DNA of 64,000 nt, from positions 1 through 64,000 of the forward strand of contig CAZOQS010000004.1 in the NCBI GenBank assembly GCA_964582475.1, read 5' to 3'. The notes below the pieces were generated by a model. That model was not told the DNA's origin. It saw only the letters and a program-made list of their open reading frames with translations, and did no database searches. Both the position numbers and the translations under genes were made by a program. Shown one piece after another: positions 15,931-24,044 of the stretch (its first letter is position 1; each line of letters starts with the position of its first letter). This DNA is from JAGOTP01 sp964582475. GTDB taxonomy: Bacteria; Patescibacteriota; Patescibacteriia; 2-12-FULL-60-25.

Positions 15931-16125
15931 TTAAACGTGAGGGATCACTGCTTTGATGTTGCGGGAGTAGGTTGGGTTGACCTGGAGGTCACGACGCTTG
16001 CTGACCGTTGTGCGTGAGCTTTCACGGCTGTTGAAGTGGCCTTGACCATTCTTGCGCTTGATCACCTTGCCGTTCTTCGTGACACGTACCCGCTTGGTGA
16101 CGGACTTCTTTGTCTTGAGTTTCAT
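15931..16125 (-). CDS. rpmI: 50S ribosomal protein L35
   Basis: 64 residues, very basic, with KTKKSVTKRVRVT at the N-terminus and KRRDLQVNPTYSRNIKAVIPH at the C-terminus, as in L35. It is the second gene of the infC operon. The ATG is preceded by TATCTCTCT rather than a Shine-Dalgarno sequence. Confidence 0.95.
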   Translation of the reverse strand: MKLKTKKSVTKRVRVTKNGKVIKRKNGQGHFNSRESSRTTVSKRRDLQVNPTYSRNIKAVIPHV

Positions 16126-16170
16126 AGAGAGATAATAAGTGGTCTGAGAGGTTTACCGAGCTGAGCTCGG

Positions 16171-16731
16171 TTAGGATTTGCGGGCAATCGTGGTGGAGAC
16201 GTTTCCGCCGTTACGAGCAACGGGTTGTTCGACGACGATCGGATAGGTCTTACCGAGCGCGGTGATGAAGTCTTGAATGCGGCTACTCGCGATATCTCCA
16301 TGTTCTTTTTCACGTCCGCGCAGGTTGATCTCGATCTTGAGCTTTTGGCCATCCGACAAGAAGTCTTCAGCCTGCTTCCGACGGATCTCGATGTCATGCT
16401 CACCCATTTTGACCGAGAGGCGAATGCCTTTGACCTCGACCTTCTTGGCGTGTGCTTTCTGCTGACGAATCTCTTTCTCCTTCTGATACTTGAACTGTCC
16501 GAAGTTCAGAAAGCGGCAGACAGGAGGTTCCGCTTTGGGCGAAACTTCCACCAGGTCGAATCCGCGCTCCGTAGCGAGAGCCATGGCAGCTGGTGTCGAC
16601 ATGACACCCAGCGAGACGCCTTCTTCATCGATGATGAAGACTTCTGGCGCCAGAATCGCTTCGTTCGATTTGAACAGAACGAGTTCTTCCTTTTTTTGAT
16701 ACCCGCCGCGACGGCGGTGATGGATGCGCAT
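16171..16731 (-). CDS. infC: Translation initiation factor IF-3
   Basis: 186 residues. The N-terminal IF-3 domain (SNEAILAPEVFIIDEEGVSLG) is followed by a linker and the C-terminal domain (KGIRLSVKMGEHDIEIRRKQ; IVVEQPV). It binds the 30S subunit, blocks premature 50S joining and checks the start codon. It starts at ATG, not the rare ATT used in E. coli, so autogenous control by start-codon discrimination is not obvious. TTCTTCTCCA precedes the ATG. Confidence 0.95.
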   Translation of the reverse strand: MRIHHRRRGGYQKKEELVLFKSNEAILAPEVFIIDEEGVSLGVMSTPAAMALATERGFDLVEVSPKAEPPVCRFLNFGQFKYQKEKEIRQQKAHAKKVEVKGIRLSVKMGEHDIEIRRKQAEDFLSDGQKLKIEINLRGREKEHGDIASSRIQDFITALGKTYPIVVEQPVARNGGNVSTTIARKS

Positions 16732-16815
16732 TGGAGAAGAATCCTGATGGAGTGAAAAGAATGAATGGGGCCACAGCGTGAGCGTCCGAGCTTACCGGTC
16801 TCAGAGTCTCACGAA

Positions 16816-17235
16816 TGGTGGAGATGGGGGGAATCGCACCCCCGTCCGAACTCGTTCTTGAGGACAATCGTCCACAAGCTTGGTTTGCCGATCTGCGTCA
16901 GGCGACGCGGTCAACCGAGAGAAAAGAGGCAAACATCTGTCTCTTGGTTCAAGCGCCTTTGATTTCGAGGGTGTTCGGCGCGGACACACTCTAAGTTCTC
17001 ACGTGTGACAGTTGGACTCCCCAGGGAGAACATCCAAGGAGGAACCGGCTCAGCCAGTCGCTTACGCGAGGGCTGGAGCGAAGGTTGGCATCGTTACCAA
17101 AGAGGCAACGAACGCACGGGCCTTCGTGACAATGCTGTTGGCAGTTGTCGTTTGTACCCACGGATTTACGAGCTGCGGGTACCCGCTCGGCCTGCTGTCG
17201 ACAAGAAGCGAATCCGTCAAAGCTTGGTCATCCCC
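16816..17235 (-). ncRNA. ssrA: tmRNA (SsrA)
   Basis: The 5' end GGGGATG at 17235 pairs with the 3' CATCTCC, followed by A and CCA ending at 16816, closing a tRNA-like acceptor stem with one G-U pair. The T arm is GGGGGTGCGATTCCCCC. It lies 14 nt after the smpB stop. A tag frame ending ...FAPALA with stop TAA lies in the middle; if it resumes at GCC the tag would be about 26 residues (starting ANSIVT), longer than the common tag of about 10. It rescues stalled ribosomes with SmpB. Confidence 0.92.
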
Positions 17236-17249
17236 ATAGAATATGGGGG

Positions 17250-17699
17250 TTATTCGTCCTCACCACGCATGACGCGGCGAGTCGAACGGTCCAAATCACG
17301 CGCTTTCAGCGTTTCCCGCTTATCGTAGGCTTTTTTCCCACGACAGAGACCAAAGGAAAGCTTCACGCGATGGCCACGAGGATACAGAGCAAAAGGCACA
17401 AGTGTCAAGCCTTTTTCCTGAGTTTTCCCCGCTAAATGAGCGATTTCTTGGCGCTTCAAGAGAATCTTACGGGTTTGGGTTGGGTCGTAGCCCTCGATCT
17501 TCCCGGCTTTGGAGTAGGCCGAGATATGGCATCCGAGCAGCCAAACCTCGCTTCCACGGATCACTAAATAGGCGCCTTGGAGCTTGGCACCCCCCTCGCG
17601 CACGCTTTTGGTTTCTTGCCCGGTGAGCACAATTCCTCCGTCAAACGTTTCGAGAGCGAAGTAGTCGTGGCGGGCTTTTTTGTTCTCGGCGTACACCAT
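17250..17699 (-). CDS. smpB: SsrA-binding protein SmpB
   Basis: 149 residues. Conserved features are NKKARHDYFALETFDGGIVL at the N-terminus, QETKSVREG, GYDPTQTRKILL (usually NP.R.RKLLL), and the basic C-terminal tail KKAYDKRETLKARDLDR that enters the empty mRNA channel. It delivers tmRNA to stalled ribosomes. It sits directly upstream of ssrA on the same strand, so the two trans-translation components are adjacent and may be co-transcribed. Confidence 0.95.
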   Translation of the reverse strand: MVYAENKKARHDYFALETFDGGIVLTGQETKSVREGGAKLQGAYLVIRGSEVWLLGCHISAYSKAGKIEGYDPTQTRKILLKRQEIAHLAGKTQEKGLTLVPFALYPRGHRVKLSFGLCRGKKAYDKRETLKARDLDRSTRRVMRGEDE

Positions 17700-17721
17700 G
17701 GCGCTATGTTACACTACCGCC

Positions 17722-18783
17722 ATGTCAACACAATCACCGCACGTGATTTCGATCACGACCGGGACTATTTTAAAAACGATTGGAATTCTGCTCGCTCTGG
17801 GTGCCCTCTGGGTGATTAAGGACATCATCTTGCTCTTGTTCGTCGCCCTTTTGCTTGCGGGGGTCATGTACCCGTTCGTGACCTGGATGGCGGCGCACCG
17901 GATTCCGAAAGGCGTTTCGGTGCTCCTGTTCTATTTTCTCTTGTTAGGCTTTTTGACGGCTTCGTTCGTCCTCTTAATCCCAGCGGTGGCGCGTGAACTA
18001 GGAATGCTTACCGGTACCTACGCGCAGTCCTTTGACTGGCTTGTGGGAGTGCGTGAGGGGTTCCAAGGTATTTCGGATAAATATCCGTTGGTGCATAATC
18101 TGCAGACGAGTATTGGGGGTCTGCAACAGTATTTAGGTCAAAGTGTCCAAGATGTTCTCGGGTATCTCACGACGCTCTTTGGCGGACTGGCAGGGCTCGT
18201 GGTTGTACTCGTGCTTGCCTTCTACCTGATTGTTGAGGAATCGGCGGTGAAGACGTTGTTCCGCAACCTCATTCCGACGGCGCATCAAGAAATGGTCTCT
18301 GATGTTATCTGGCAGGTGATTAACCGGTTAGGGGATTGGTTGCGTGGCCAATTGATTCTGGCGCTTGTCATTGGGGTGTTCTACTTTATCGCGTTTGCGA
18401 TCATTGGGGTGCCGTACCCGATCTTGCTCGCGCTCTTCGGTGGGCTGCTCGAATTCATCCCGTACGTGGGTCCATTCTTGGCGGCTGTTCCCGCGCTCAT
18501 TTTGGCCGCTTCCGTGTCGCCGTTCGTGCTCGTGCTTACCTTGATCGCGATTGTTGTCATTCAGCAGTTGGAAAATAATCTGATTGTTCCAAAGATTATG
18601 CAGCGCACGGTTGGCCTCAATCCGATTATCAGTATTTTGGCGGTGATGACAGGGGCACAAACGTTTGGGATTGTGGGCGCCTTGTTTGCAATCCCGGTTG
18701 CAACGGCTACGTCGGTCGTGATTTCAGAGTTTTTACGTCGTCGCAATCTTTTATCCACGGAGATCGATTCCTTAAACGCGTAG
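17722..18783 (+). CDS. AI-2E/PerM-family membrane transporter
   Basis: 353 residues with about eight membrane segments and the AI-2E transporter pattern, including the C-terminal LLEFIPYVGPFLAAVPA and QQLENNLIVPKIMQRTVGLNP blocks. Members have been linked to autoinducer-2 export or Na+/H+ antiport, so the substrate here is open. The ATG at 17722 lies 6 nt after TACACT (17710-17715), suggesting a leaderless mRNA. It is the first of five same-strand envelope genes to 21837. Confidence 0.88.
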   Translation: MSTQSPHVISITTGTILKTIGILLALGALWVIKDIILLLFVALLLAGVMYPFVTWMAAHRIPKGVSVLLFYFLLLGFLTASFVLLIPAVARELGMLTGTYAQSFDWLVGVREGFQGISDKYPLVHNLQTSIGGLQQYLGQSVQDVLGYLTTLFGGLAGLVVVLVLAFYLIVEESAVKTLFRNLIPTAHQEMVSDVIWQVINRLGDWLRGQLILALVIGVFYFIAFAIIGVPYPILLALFGGLLEFIPYVGPFLAAVPALILAASVSPFVLVLTLIAIVVIQQLENNLIVPKIMQRTVGLNPIISILAVMTGAQTFGIVGALFAIPVATATSVVISEFLRRRNLLSTEIDSLNA

Positions 18784-18788
18784 TTGCT

Positions 18789-19235
18789 ATGGTGAACTTG
18801 TCCTTTGTGCGTAACAAATTCGGCTTCTTGATGGTGGGGTTGGTATTGGTTGTGTGCGCCATTCTATTGATTCGCCAGAAGTTTTTTGCAGCGAACGGCG
18901 AGGAATCGCTCACCCCCGTCGAACCAATTGCGACGATTCCGCTTCCTCCAGCCGATCCCGTTGAACTTCGAGGGGAGTGGGAGCGTTGGGTGAATGGTGT
19001 GTTAGAAGATTATGATAAAACAGGGGATGCCCGCAGCGCCAAGGAACGGTTGTTGCTCGTTCGCGTTCCTGCTGTAGGGCGAGACGCGCACTTGGCCCTG
19101 TATATCGCCTTTAACGCCTTGAGCGAAAGCCGTCCTGAGGCAAAAACCAAATTGACGGGAGCCCGGACGCTCTTTCAGAGTCTAGTGACGCAACCCGTTT
19201 CTTCGACGGCTTCAAGTACCACAAGCACGCGTTAG
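18789..19235 (+). CDS. Single-pass membrane hypothetical protein
   Basis: 148 residues with one N-terminal membrane segment (FGFLMVGLVLVVCAILLI, about 11-28), then an extracytoplasmic domain with a Pro-rich linker and helices, and a Ser/Thr-rich tail. No family recognised. It is 5 nt after the transporter gene and 5 nt before the next membrane gene, clearly operonic. Confidence 0.75.
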   Translation: MVNLSFVRNKFGFLMVGLVLVVCAILLIRQKFFAANGEESLTPVEPIATIPLPPADPVELRGEWERWVNGVLEDYDKTGDARSAKERLLLVRVPAVGRDAHLALYIAFNALSESRPEAKTKLTGARTLFQSLVTQPVSSTASSTTSTR

Positions 19236-19240
19236 CGCTT

Positions 19241-20005
19241 ATGTTCTTCCTGCTCCTCCGATTGCTGCCTTGGCTCTCTGGGATTGGGATGGCGTTTGCG
19301 TTGTGGTTGCAGTGGCGTGAACCGTTGTATTACCCCGTGCCCCTGCTCGGAGGGGTAGGACTTTTCTTACTGTCTTCTTTCTTGCTGCTCTGGCGTCGGA
19401 TTTCGGTGTCGGGATTTTTTGAACGTATTATCCCACCGTTAACGCTCTTGTTTGCGATCGGGTTAGCTTTTCTCATGATTGAGGATCCGCTCCAACAGAT
19501 CTTTTTTTCGTGTGTAGCCGTTCTCACGGTAACGATCTCACTCGAAATGATGTTTTATTTCTTGTTTGATCCGAAGCGTTATCCGGTGAACGCGCTTTCG
19601 CATATGGCGCTGGCGAGTGTTCCGCTCACGGCCTACGCCCTGGCGGCTGGTCTGTCGGGATTGAACATCTTCGTGAATACCCCAGGCTGGATTCCCTGCC
19701 TATTACTTGGAGTCTATGGCTTGGCCGCCTATTGGACGACAGAGCATCCGGTCGCTGATGCAGCGAGTCGCCATCGGTGGCGCGTCTTAGGGGTGGTGAT
19801 TGGGCTGCAGGTGGCTCTCTTTTGCCTGTTGCTTCCGCTCGAAGTCTGGACGCAGGGGTTGCTCGCCGCCTTCCTCTTTTCTGTCCCATTACGTATTCGA
19901 CGTTACGCCTTTCCGCCGGCTCCTCCTGTCCGCACTGTTGTCTTTGAGACGATCTGCGCTATTCTCTTTTTTGGAACACTCCTACTGACAGCTCGCTGGG
20001 CCTAA
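19241..20005 (+). CDS. Multi-pass membrane hypothetical protein
   Basis: 254 residues, almost entirely hydrophobic, about eight predicted membrane segments, with short polar loops (WREPLYYPVP, FDPKRYPVNA). No family recognised. It lies in the envelope operon between the single-pass protein and the HtrA-like protein. Confidence 0.75.
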   Translation: MFFLLLRLLPWLSGIGMAFALWLQWREPLYYPVPLLGGVGLFLLSSFLLLWRRISVSGFFERIIPPLTLLFAIGLAFLMIEDPLQQIFFSCVAVLTVTISLEMMFYFLFDPKRYPVNALSHMALASVPLTAYALAAGLSGLNIFVNTPGWIPCLLLGVYGLAAYWTTEHPVADAASRHRWRVLGVVIGLQVALFCLLLPLEVWTQGLLAAFLFSVPLRIRRYAFPPAPPVRTVVFETICAILFFGTLLLTARWA

Positions 20006-20020
20006 GTTACACTAACGCCA

Positions 20021-21190
20021 ATGTCCTCTATGCCAAATCCCAAACCCTTCTTTGCCGTACCCCAGCTTGGCTATTGGTTGTTGGTGGTTTTGCTTGGAGG
20101 CCTCGCCGGAGGAATTGCAGGGTATGTGAGCGCGCAAACCGTTGCAGGCGGCTTAGATTCACGTCTGTCTCAGCTCTGGTCGCGGGTCTCGGCTCCCGTT
20201 GTTACGACCACGACAACATCAGATACGGGTGAAACAAGACAAATCGTTCCTCTGGAAGCTGCGCGCCGACCCGTCTACCCAAATGTGTTCAGTAATCGCT
20301 CAGCCTCTCCGATGTTGCCGCTTATCCGTAAGGCAGGACTAAAACTTACGGAGCCAACCACGCTTCCTGCGGAACGTATCCAAGGCTACGGTGTTTCGCT
20401 GACCTCTGATGGTTGGATCGTGTTGCCGTCTGCCGCTCTCACAGGCTCACTCGCGGACTACGGCATCGTCTGGCGTTCTCGCGTCTATCCAATCACTCAG
20501 GCTGTCCGTGATCGAATGAGTGGGTTGGTCTTCGCAAAAATTGAAGCGACGAGCCTTCCCGTCACGGCATTTGTGTCACCGCTCGACGTGGTGCCAGGAC
20601 TTGGAGTGTGGGTAGAGACCGAGCCGCGTCAGCTTCGCTCAGAAACAATTACAGCCACCGATGCGCGCGCCTCACGTGATGCAACCGTGAGTGAGCAATT
20701 GAATCGTCGTTTTCAGATCTCATTCCATGAGACAACGATCCGCCCAGGGACCCCGGTCTGGAGTGAAGGCGGGGGATTGGTGGGTCTCATCCTTGCTTCA
20801 GATCAAGCAGGGACGCGTGTGATCCCAACAACGGCCATCTCATCTTCCTTGTCTCAGGTGCTGGCCGCACGTCCGCTGCAGCGCGCAACCTTGGGCTTGC
20901 GTGTTCAAGATCTCTCCTCCCTTATTTCAGAAGGAGCTCGTCCTGACTGGCCAGAGCAGGGGATTCTCATCCGTCAGGTGATTTCAACAAGCACTGCCAA
21001 GTTTCTCCAAGAAGGCGATGTGATCGAGCGTATCGATCGCGATAGCTTTGATGGCATCGTTGATCTCGGCGAGCGGTTGCTCGACTATCGTCCCGGAACG
21101 GTCATCACGCTTCAAGGTATTCGCAAAGGAAAAGCCTTCCAAGTGGATATTCCGCTTCAAGCCACCACGACCGGTGAGGTGCTAAAATAG
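20021..21190 (+). CDS. HtrA-like protein with a degenerate (inactive) protease domain and a PDZ domain
   Basis: 389 residues: an N-terminal membrane anchor (about 15-38), a trypsin-fold region and a C-terminal PDZ (GLRVQDLSSL ... GILIRQVISTSTAKFLQEGD ... LLDYRPGTVITLQ). Against DegP/HtrA, GWIVLPSAAL sits where the His-bearing TNNHVV would be, MSGLVFAKI at the DLAVLK Asp, and PGTPVWSEGGGLVGL at GNSGGPL. All three triad residues appear lost. It is probably a peptide-binding or scaffold protein on the outer face of the membrane. The start is 7 nt after TACACT. Confidence 0.72.
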   Translation: MSSMPNPKPFFAVPQLGYWLLVVLLGGLAGGIAGYVSAQTVAGGLDSRLSQLWSRVSAPVVTTTTTSDTGETRQIVPLEAARRPVYPNVFSNRSASPMLPLIRKAGLKLTEPTTLPAERIQGYGVSLTSDGWIVLPSAALTGSLADYGIVWRSRVYPITQAVRDRMSGLVFAKIEATSLPVTAFVSPLDVVPGLGVWVETEPRQLRSETITATDARASRDATVSEQLNRRFQISFHETTIRPGTPVWSEGGGLVGLILASDQAGTRVIPTTAISSSLSQVLAARPLQRATLGLRVQDLSSLISEGARPDWPEQGILIRQVISTSTAKFLQEGDVIERIDRDSFDGIVDLGERLLDYRPGTVITLQGIRKGKAFQVDIPLQATTTGEVLK

Positions 21191-21200
21191 TGAAGAGTGG

Positions 21201-21206
21201 TATACT
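21201..21206 (+). promoter_or_regulatory. Extended -10 promoter of the Wzz-like gene
   Basis: TG-G-TATACT (TG at 21198-21199) lies 10 nt before the ATG at 21217. The same GGTATACTCCT occurs 9 nt before the ATG at 57672. Confidence 0.6.
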
Positions 21207-21216
21207 CCTTCCTAGT

Positions 21217-21837
21217 ATGTCTTCCGTTCTTTCCGTCAATCAGTTCGTCCGCGCGTGGCGCACACTCCTCCTCACGAGTGTCTTAGGCGCTGTGTTAGCG
21301 CTCGTGCTCTCGCTCGTTCAGCCGTTGCAATATGCTTCCACGGTTCGTTTGCTGATTACGCAAACCACCTCGAGCGCAGTTGATCCGTATAGCGCGTTGA
21401 AATTCACGGAACGTATCGCCGGCAGTTTGTCTGAACTTTTGTACTCATCGACCTTCGCGAATAATATTTTGCAGAGCGCCAAGGATCTCGAACCAGGCTA
21501 TTTCCCTCAAGACGAATATACGAAGCGTAAGTTGTGGCAGAAAACCGTGGAAGCAGGTGTTTCCCCCGGAACAGGTATTTTAACCGTGAGCGCGTACCAT
21601 CCTCGTCGTGACCAGGCGAAGATCTTGGTTGAAGCCGCTTCTCGAGAATTAACCGTTCAAGCTCCCAACTACTTTGGAGCAAATGTGCGTGTTCAGATTA
21701 TCGACGCCCCACTTGACTCCCGCTGGTATGCCAGGCCAAATATCCCTAAAAATGCGATCTTAGGCTTCGGGATCGGGCTTTTCCTTGGAATCGTATGGCT
21801 TTTGACGGGTTCCAGACGTTTGTCTAGCCGCGCTTAA
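21217..21837 (+). CDS. Wzz-like chain-length-determinant protein
   Basis: About 206 residues from the ATG at 21217. An N-terminal membrane segment (about 20-40), an extracytoplasmic domain with STVRLLITQTTS, and a C-terminal membrane segment (AILGFGIGLFLGIVWLLTG) preceded by a Pro-rich ARPNIPKN. This two-segment layout is that of polysaccharide co-polymerases that set chain length of surface polysaccharide. No glycosyltransferase or flippase is nearby. A GTG at 21190 is possible but lies upstream of the predicted -10 box. Confidence 0.75.
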   Translation: MSSVLSVNQFVRAWRTLLLTSVLGAVLALVLSLVQPLQYASTVRLLITQTTSSAVDPYSALKFTERIAGSLSELLYSSTFANNILQSAKDLEPGYFPQDEYTKRKLWQKTVEAGVSPGTGILTVSAYHPRRDQAKILVEAASRELTVQAPNYFGANVRVQIIDAPLDSRWYARPNIPKNAILGFGIGLFLGIVWLLTGSRRLSSRA

Positions 21838-21934
21838 CAGATTTTTCACAAATAAAAGGTCAATTTTCCCCTTAGTTTAGGGCAAAATATTGAAATACAA
21901 GCAAAAATTGCTTAGTAAACATGTACAAGGTTCC

Positions 21935-21963
21935 TTGACAGGTTTTCTGTATTATGTTATAGT
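21935..21963 (+). promoter_or_regulatory. Promoter of GC-rich cassette C/D
   Basis: TTGACA at 21935-21940, 17-nt spacer, TATAGT at 21958-21963: close to consensus. The first cassette start codon is about 340 nt further on. Confidence 0.85.
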
Positions 21964-21969
21964 AACCCG

Positions 21970-22309
21970 TCAAGTTGACAGCAGGCATCGACAACCAAGA
22001 CCTTCTCCGACGCTGTGGCCGTTTCACTGTCGAGAGTGCGTTAGACAGCTTCCTCCTCTGTCTAGCCTCACTCCGGTGGGACGACCCGAACGCCGGCAGA
22101 CTCACAAGTACGCTAGCGTCTCGAGCTCTTTCGACAATTCACCTCCTAGAAGACAAAGCTTCCAAGCTGAGTCTTAAAGAAGAGAAGAGTCGGATAGAGC
22201 TCGGTTTCGCCTTGTGTCCCTGCCTTTTGCAGATCCACCGGCCCCAGAAGCGCAGTGCGCATCTTGGGTCAACGAGTTCCATCACCCCCCCCGAAAGAGG
22301 TTCCCGACC
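21970..22309 (+). other. Long structured 5' leader of cassette C
   Basis: About 340 nt without a convincing gene. It contains hairpins such as TAGACAG/CTGTCTA near 22044 and CCGG/CCGG near 22074, and TCACCTCCTAG at 22139-22149, which resembles the 3' end of 16S rRNA. It is a candidate regulatory leader or mRNA-stability element. Bases 21838-21934 are AT-rich and show nothing else. Confidence 0.45.
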
Positions 22310-23584
22310 ATGATGTTCCGCACGGCCTTCGGTATCGCCTTTCTCGCCACCATGTTGGTCGCGAGCGCCGCCAGCGCGCAGCTGGTTCCGGACTTCGACC
22401 GCTGCAACGCGGCGAACCCCGGCCGCTACCGCAACCAGCGCCTCCCGGGCATGGCCAACGCGCCGCTCGCCCAGTTGGGCGCCGCGGTCGACCAGGCCGG
22501 CTGCGACGCCGCGTACGAGCGGATCAGTGTCTGCGGCCCCCCGGTCGTGACGCCCGGTCCGAACGCCAACCAGGTGACGGTCACGTGCGGGAACAACCCC
22601 CGCCCGGCCAACACCCGGCCCCGCGTGCACAACCGCACCATCATCGTCTGCCGCGAGGACATGGGTCTCCGCGACACCGAGAACGGGTGCGAACTCCAGC
22701 CGGGTCTCCCGAGTGGGTACAGCTACGCGATCGTGCGGCTGAGCAGTGAGCGAGCCAATGGGCACCTCACTGAGCGCCTGCGGGTCGCGCCGCACACCTA
22801 CCAGGAGACCTTCGGCGCGGTGGCCTGGCCCAACGGCCAGCCCCGCCCGGAGGACCTGCGCATGATGCGCATCCTCCTGGCGGTCGTGGGCGCGCAGGAG
22901 CAGTTCGCCCGCCGCATCGAAGCGGGTGAGCGGCACGACGTCGAGCAGGACGCGGTGATCGGCGACAACAACCGCCGCATCCACCGCCGCGCCGACGGCA
23001 TCGAGGCCAGCATGCACGCCGCGCTCCGCAACCAGTTCCGGCTCCAGTTCGACGGGTCCATCGGGGGCCTCGTCCACTGGAACGCGGGCAGCCCCGTCGG
23101 GGGCGTGGGCGGCGGCGGCATCCTCCGCCCCGGCATCGTCCTCCGCTGGAACGACGAGTTCGGCCTCAGGATCTACGGCGGGTGGGGGCTCGGCGGGCAG
23201 ACGAACACGCCCTACGCCCTCCCCAACCCGGTCGGCGGCGCCCCGATCGCGCAGAGCGCCCCGCTCCACATGGGGGTGTTCGGCATCGATGGCCTGTTCG
23301 GCAGCGGCACGGTCGCGGCGATCTTCGGGATCGACGGCTTCGTCGCCGGCCGGACCGCCCCGGTCGTGGTGCCGGGCACCCTCTCGGGCCTCCTCGCGTG
23401 GCGCGCCAACGTCCACGCCGGAGCGCGCATCCGCCTCGCCGGTGACAGCACCGGCTTCCAGATGAACCTGGACCTCGTGGTCAACGGGGGAGTGAGCAAC
23501 GTCAGCGCTGTCAGCGCCGGACGCCTCTTCTCGCCGACGACCTTCGGGGTCGGTGGCGAGATCCTCATCGGCGTCACGCGCTGA
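22310..23584 (+). CDS. Secreted protein with barrel-like C-terminal half, GC-rich cassette C
   Basis: 424 residues from the ATG at 22310, with AAAGAGG about 9 nt upstream. A Sec signal peptide (FGIAFLATMLVASAASAQ) is followed by a Cys-containing N-terminal domain. The C-terminal 180 residues alternate short amphipathic strands with Gly/Asn turns (GLRIYGGWGLGG; VFGIDGLFGSGTVAAIFGID; ANVHAGARIRLAGD), as in small outer-membrane barrels. No family recognised. A barrel would be odd in a lineage thought to lack an outer membrane. Codons are very GC-rich. Confidence 0.72.
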   Translation: MMFRTAFGIAFLATMLVASAASAQLVPDFDRCNAANPGRYRNQRLPGMANAPLAQLGAAVDQAGCDAAYERISVCGPPVVTPGPNANQVTVTCGNNPRPANTRPRVHNRTIIVCREDMGLRDTENGCELQPGLPSGYSYAIVRLSSERANGHLTERLRVAPHTYQETFGAVAWPNGQPRPEDLRMMRILLAVVGAQEQFARRIEAGERHDVEQDAVIGDNNRRIHRRADGIEASMHAALRNQFRLQFDGSIGGLVHWNAGSPVGGVGGGGILRPGIVLRWNDEFGLRIYGGWGLGGQTNTPYALPNPVGGAPIAQSAPLHMGVFGIDGLFGSGTVAAIFGIDGFVAGRTAPVVVPGTLSGLLAWRANVHAGARIRLAGDSTGFQMNLDLVVNGGVSNVSAVSAGRLFSPTTFGVGGEILIGVTR

Positions 23585-23590
23585 TGATCA

Positions 23591-23625
23591 CGCTCTGGTC
23601 GGTCCTTCACCGGGCCGGCCAGAGC
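23591..23625 (+). terminator. Hairpin after cassette C gene
   Basis: CTCTGGTCGGTCC pairs with GGGCCGGCCAGAG just past the stop. There is no T tract, so it may be an intercistronic processing or attenuation hairpin rather than a full terminator. Confidence 0.5.
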
Positions 23626-24044
23626 ACTCCCTCAACCCTCACCTAGGAGGTGAACGTCTTTGCTCATTGTAGGGTGGTCTCTCATAGACCATACCTCTCG
23701 ACCGTGGGGTGCAGCTTCTCCGCTACACCCCAGCTCGAACTAGCTCATCATCTCGCATGGTGAACTGATTCGAACCTTCCCGACGTCGTTCCTTAGACAA
23801 GTGGGAAGAAAGGTTCACCGCGGTGCTGCTTCGCAGTATCGCTGCCTCGAGCCTCCACCATAAGCCCAAGCTTCACCGCTTTAGGGCAGACGCGCGAGCG
23901 TCAAACGCCTTGCAATCGTCATCGACCGGTTCTTACTCGTCGCTGACGGCCATCGCAAGGTGGCTGACTTCTTGGTTCTCCCGTTCCAACGTCTCGTAGA
24001 CTGGCAGCTGATATGCGCCGGTCGGAAAGTTGATCAACGCCACC
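23626..24044 (+). other. Structured spacer/leader upstream of cassette D gene
   Basis: About 420 nt. Visible hairpins: TCACCT-AGG-AGGTGA (23640s), GGTCT/AGACC, TGGGGTG/CACCCCA, and a long one with GGTGAAC/GTTCACC and CTTCCC/GGGAAG (about 23759-23819). A perfect Shine-Dalgarno AGGAGG at 23645-23650 precedes a TTG-started 27-codon frame (23660-23743). A weak TTGCAA-17-TTACTC promoter lies at 23910-23938. Confidence 0.45.
23660..23743 (+). CDS. Possible leader peptide (uORF) of cassette D
   Basis: A TTG 9 nt after the perfect AGGAGG opens a 27-codon frame ending in TAG (starts LLIVGWSLIDHTSR). It is in a different context from the surrounding hairpins and could couple translation to their folding. 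No homology or codon evidence; speculative. Confidence 0.25.
   Translation: MLIVGWSLIDHTSRPWGAASPLHPSSN

Noticed and set aside
22139..23416. 425-codon open frame antisense to cassette C
   Set aside because: GC-rich DNA opens long antisense frames; this one is Arg/Ala/Asp-rich low complexity, has no start signal, and the plus-strand frame has a signal peptide, Shine-Dalgarno and promoter.
23585..24044. RNase P RNA or SRP RNA in the structured spacer
   Set aside because: The conserved core sequences of those RNAs are not present.
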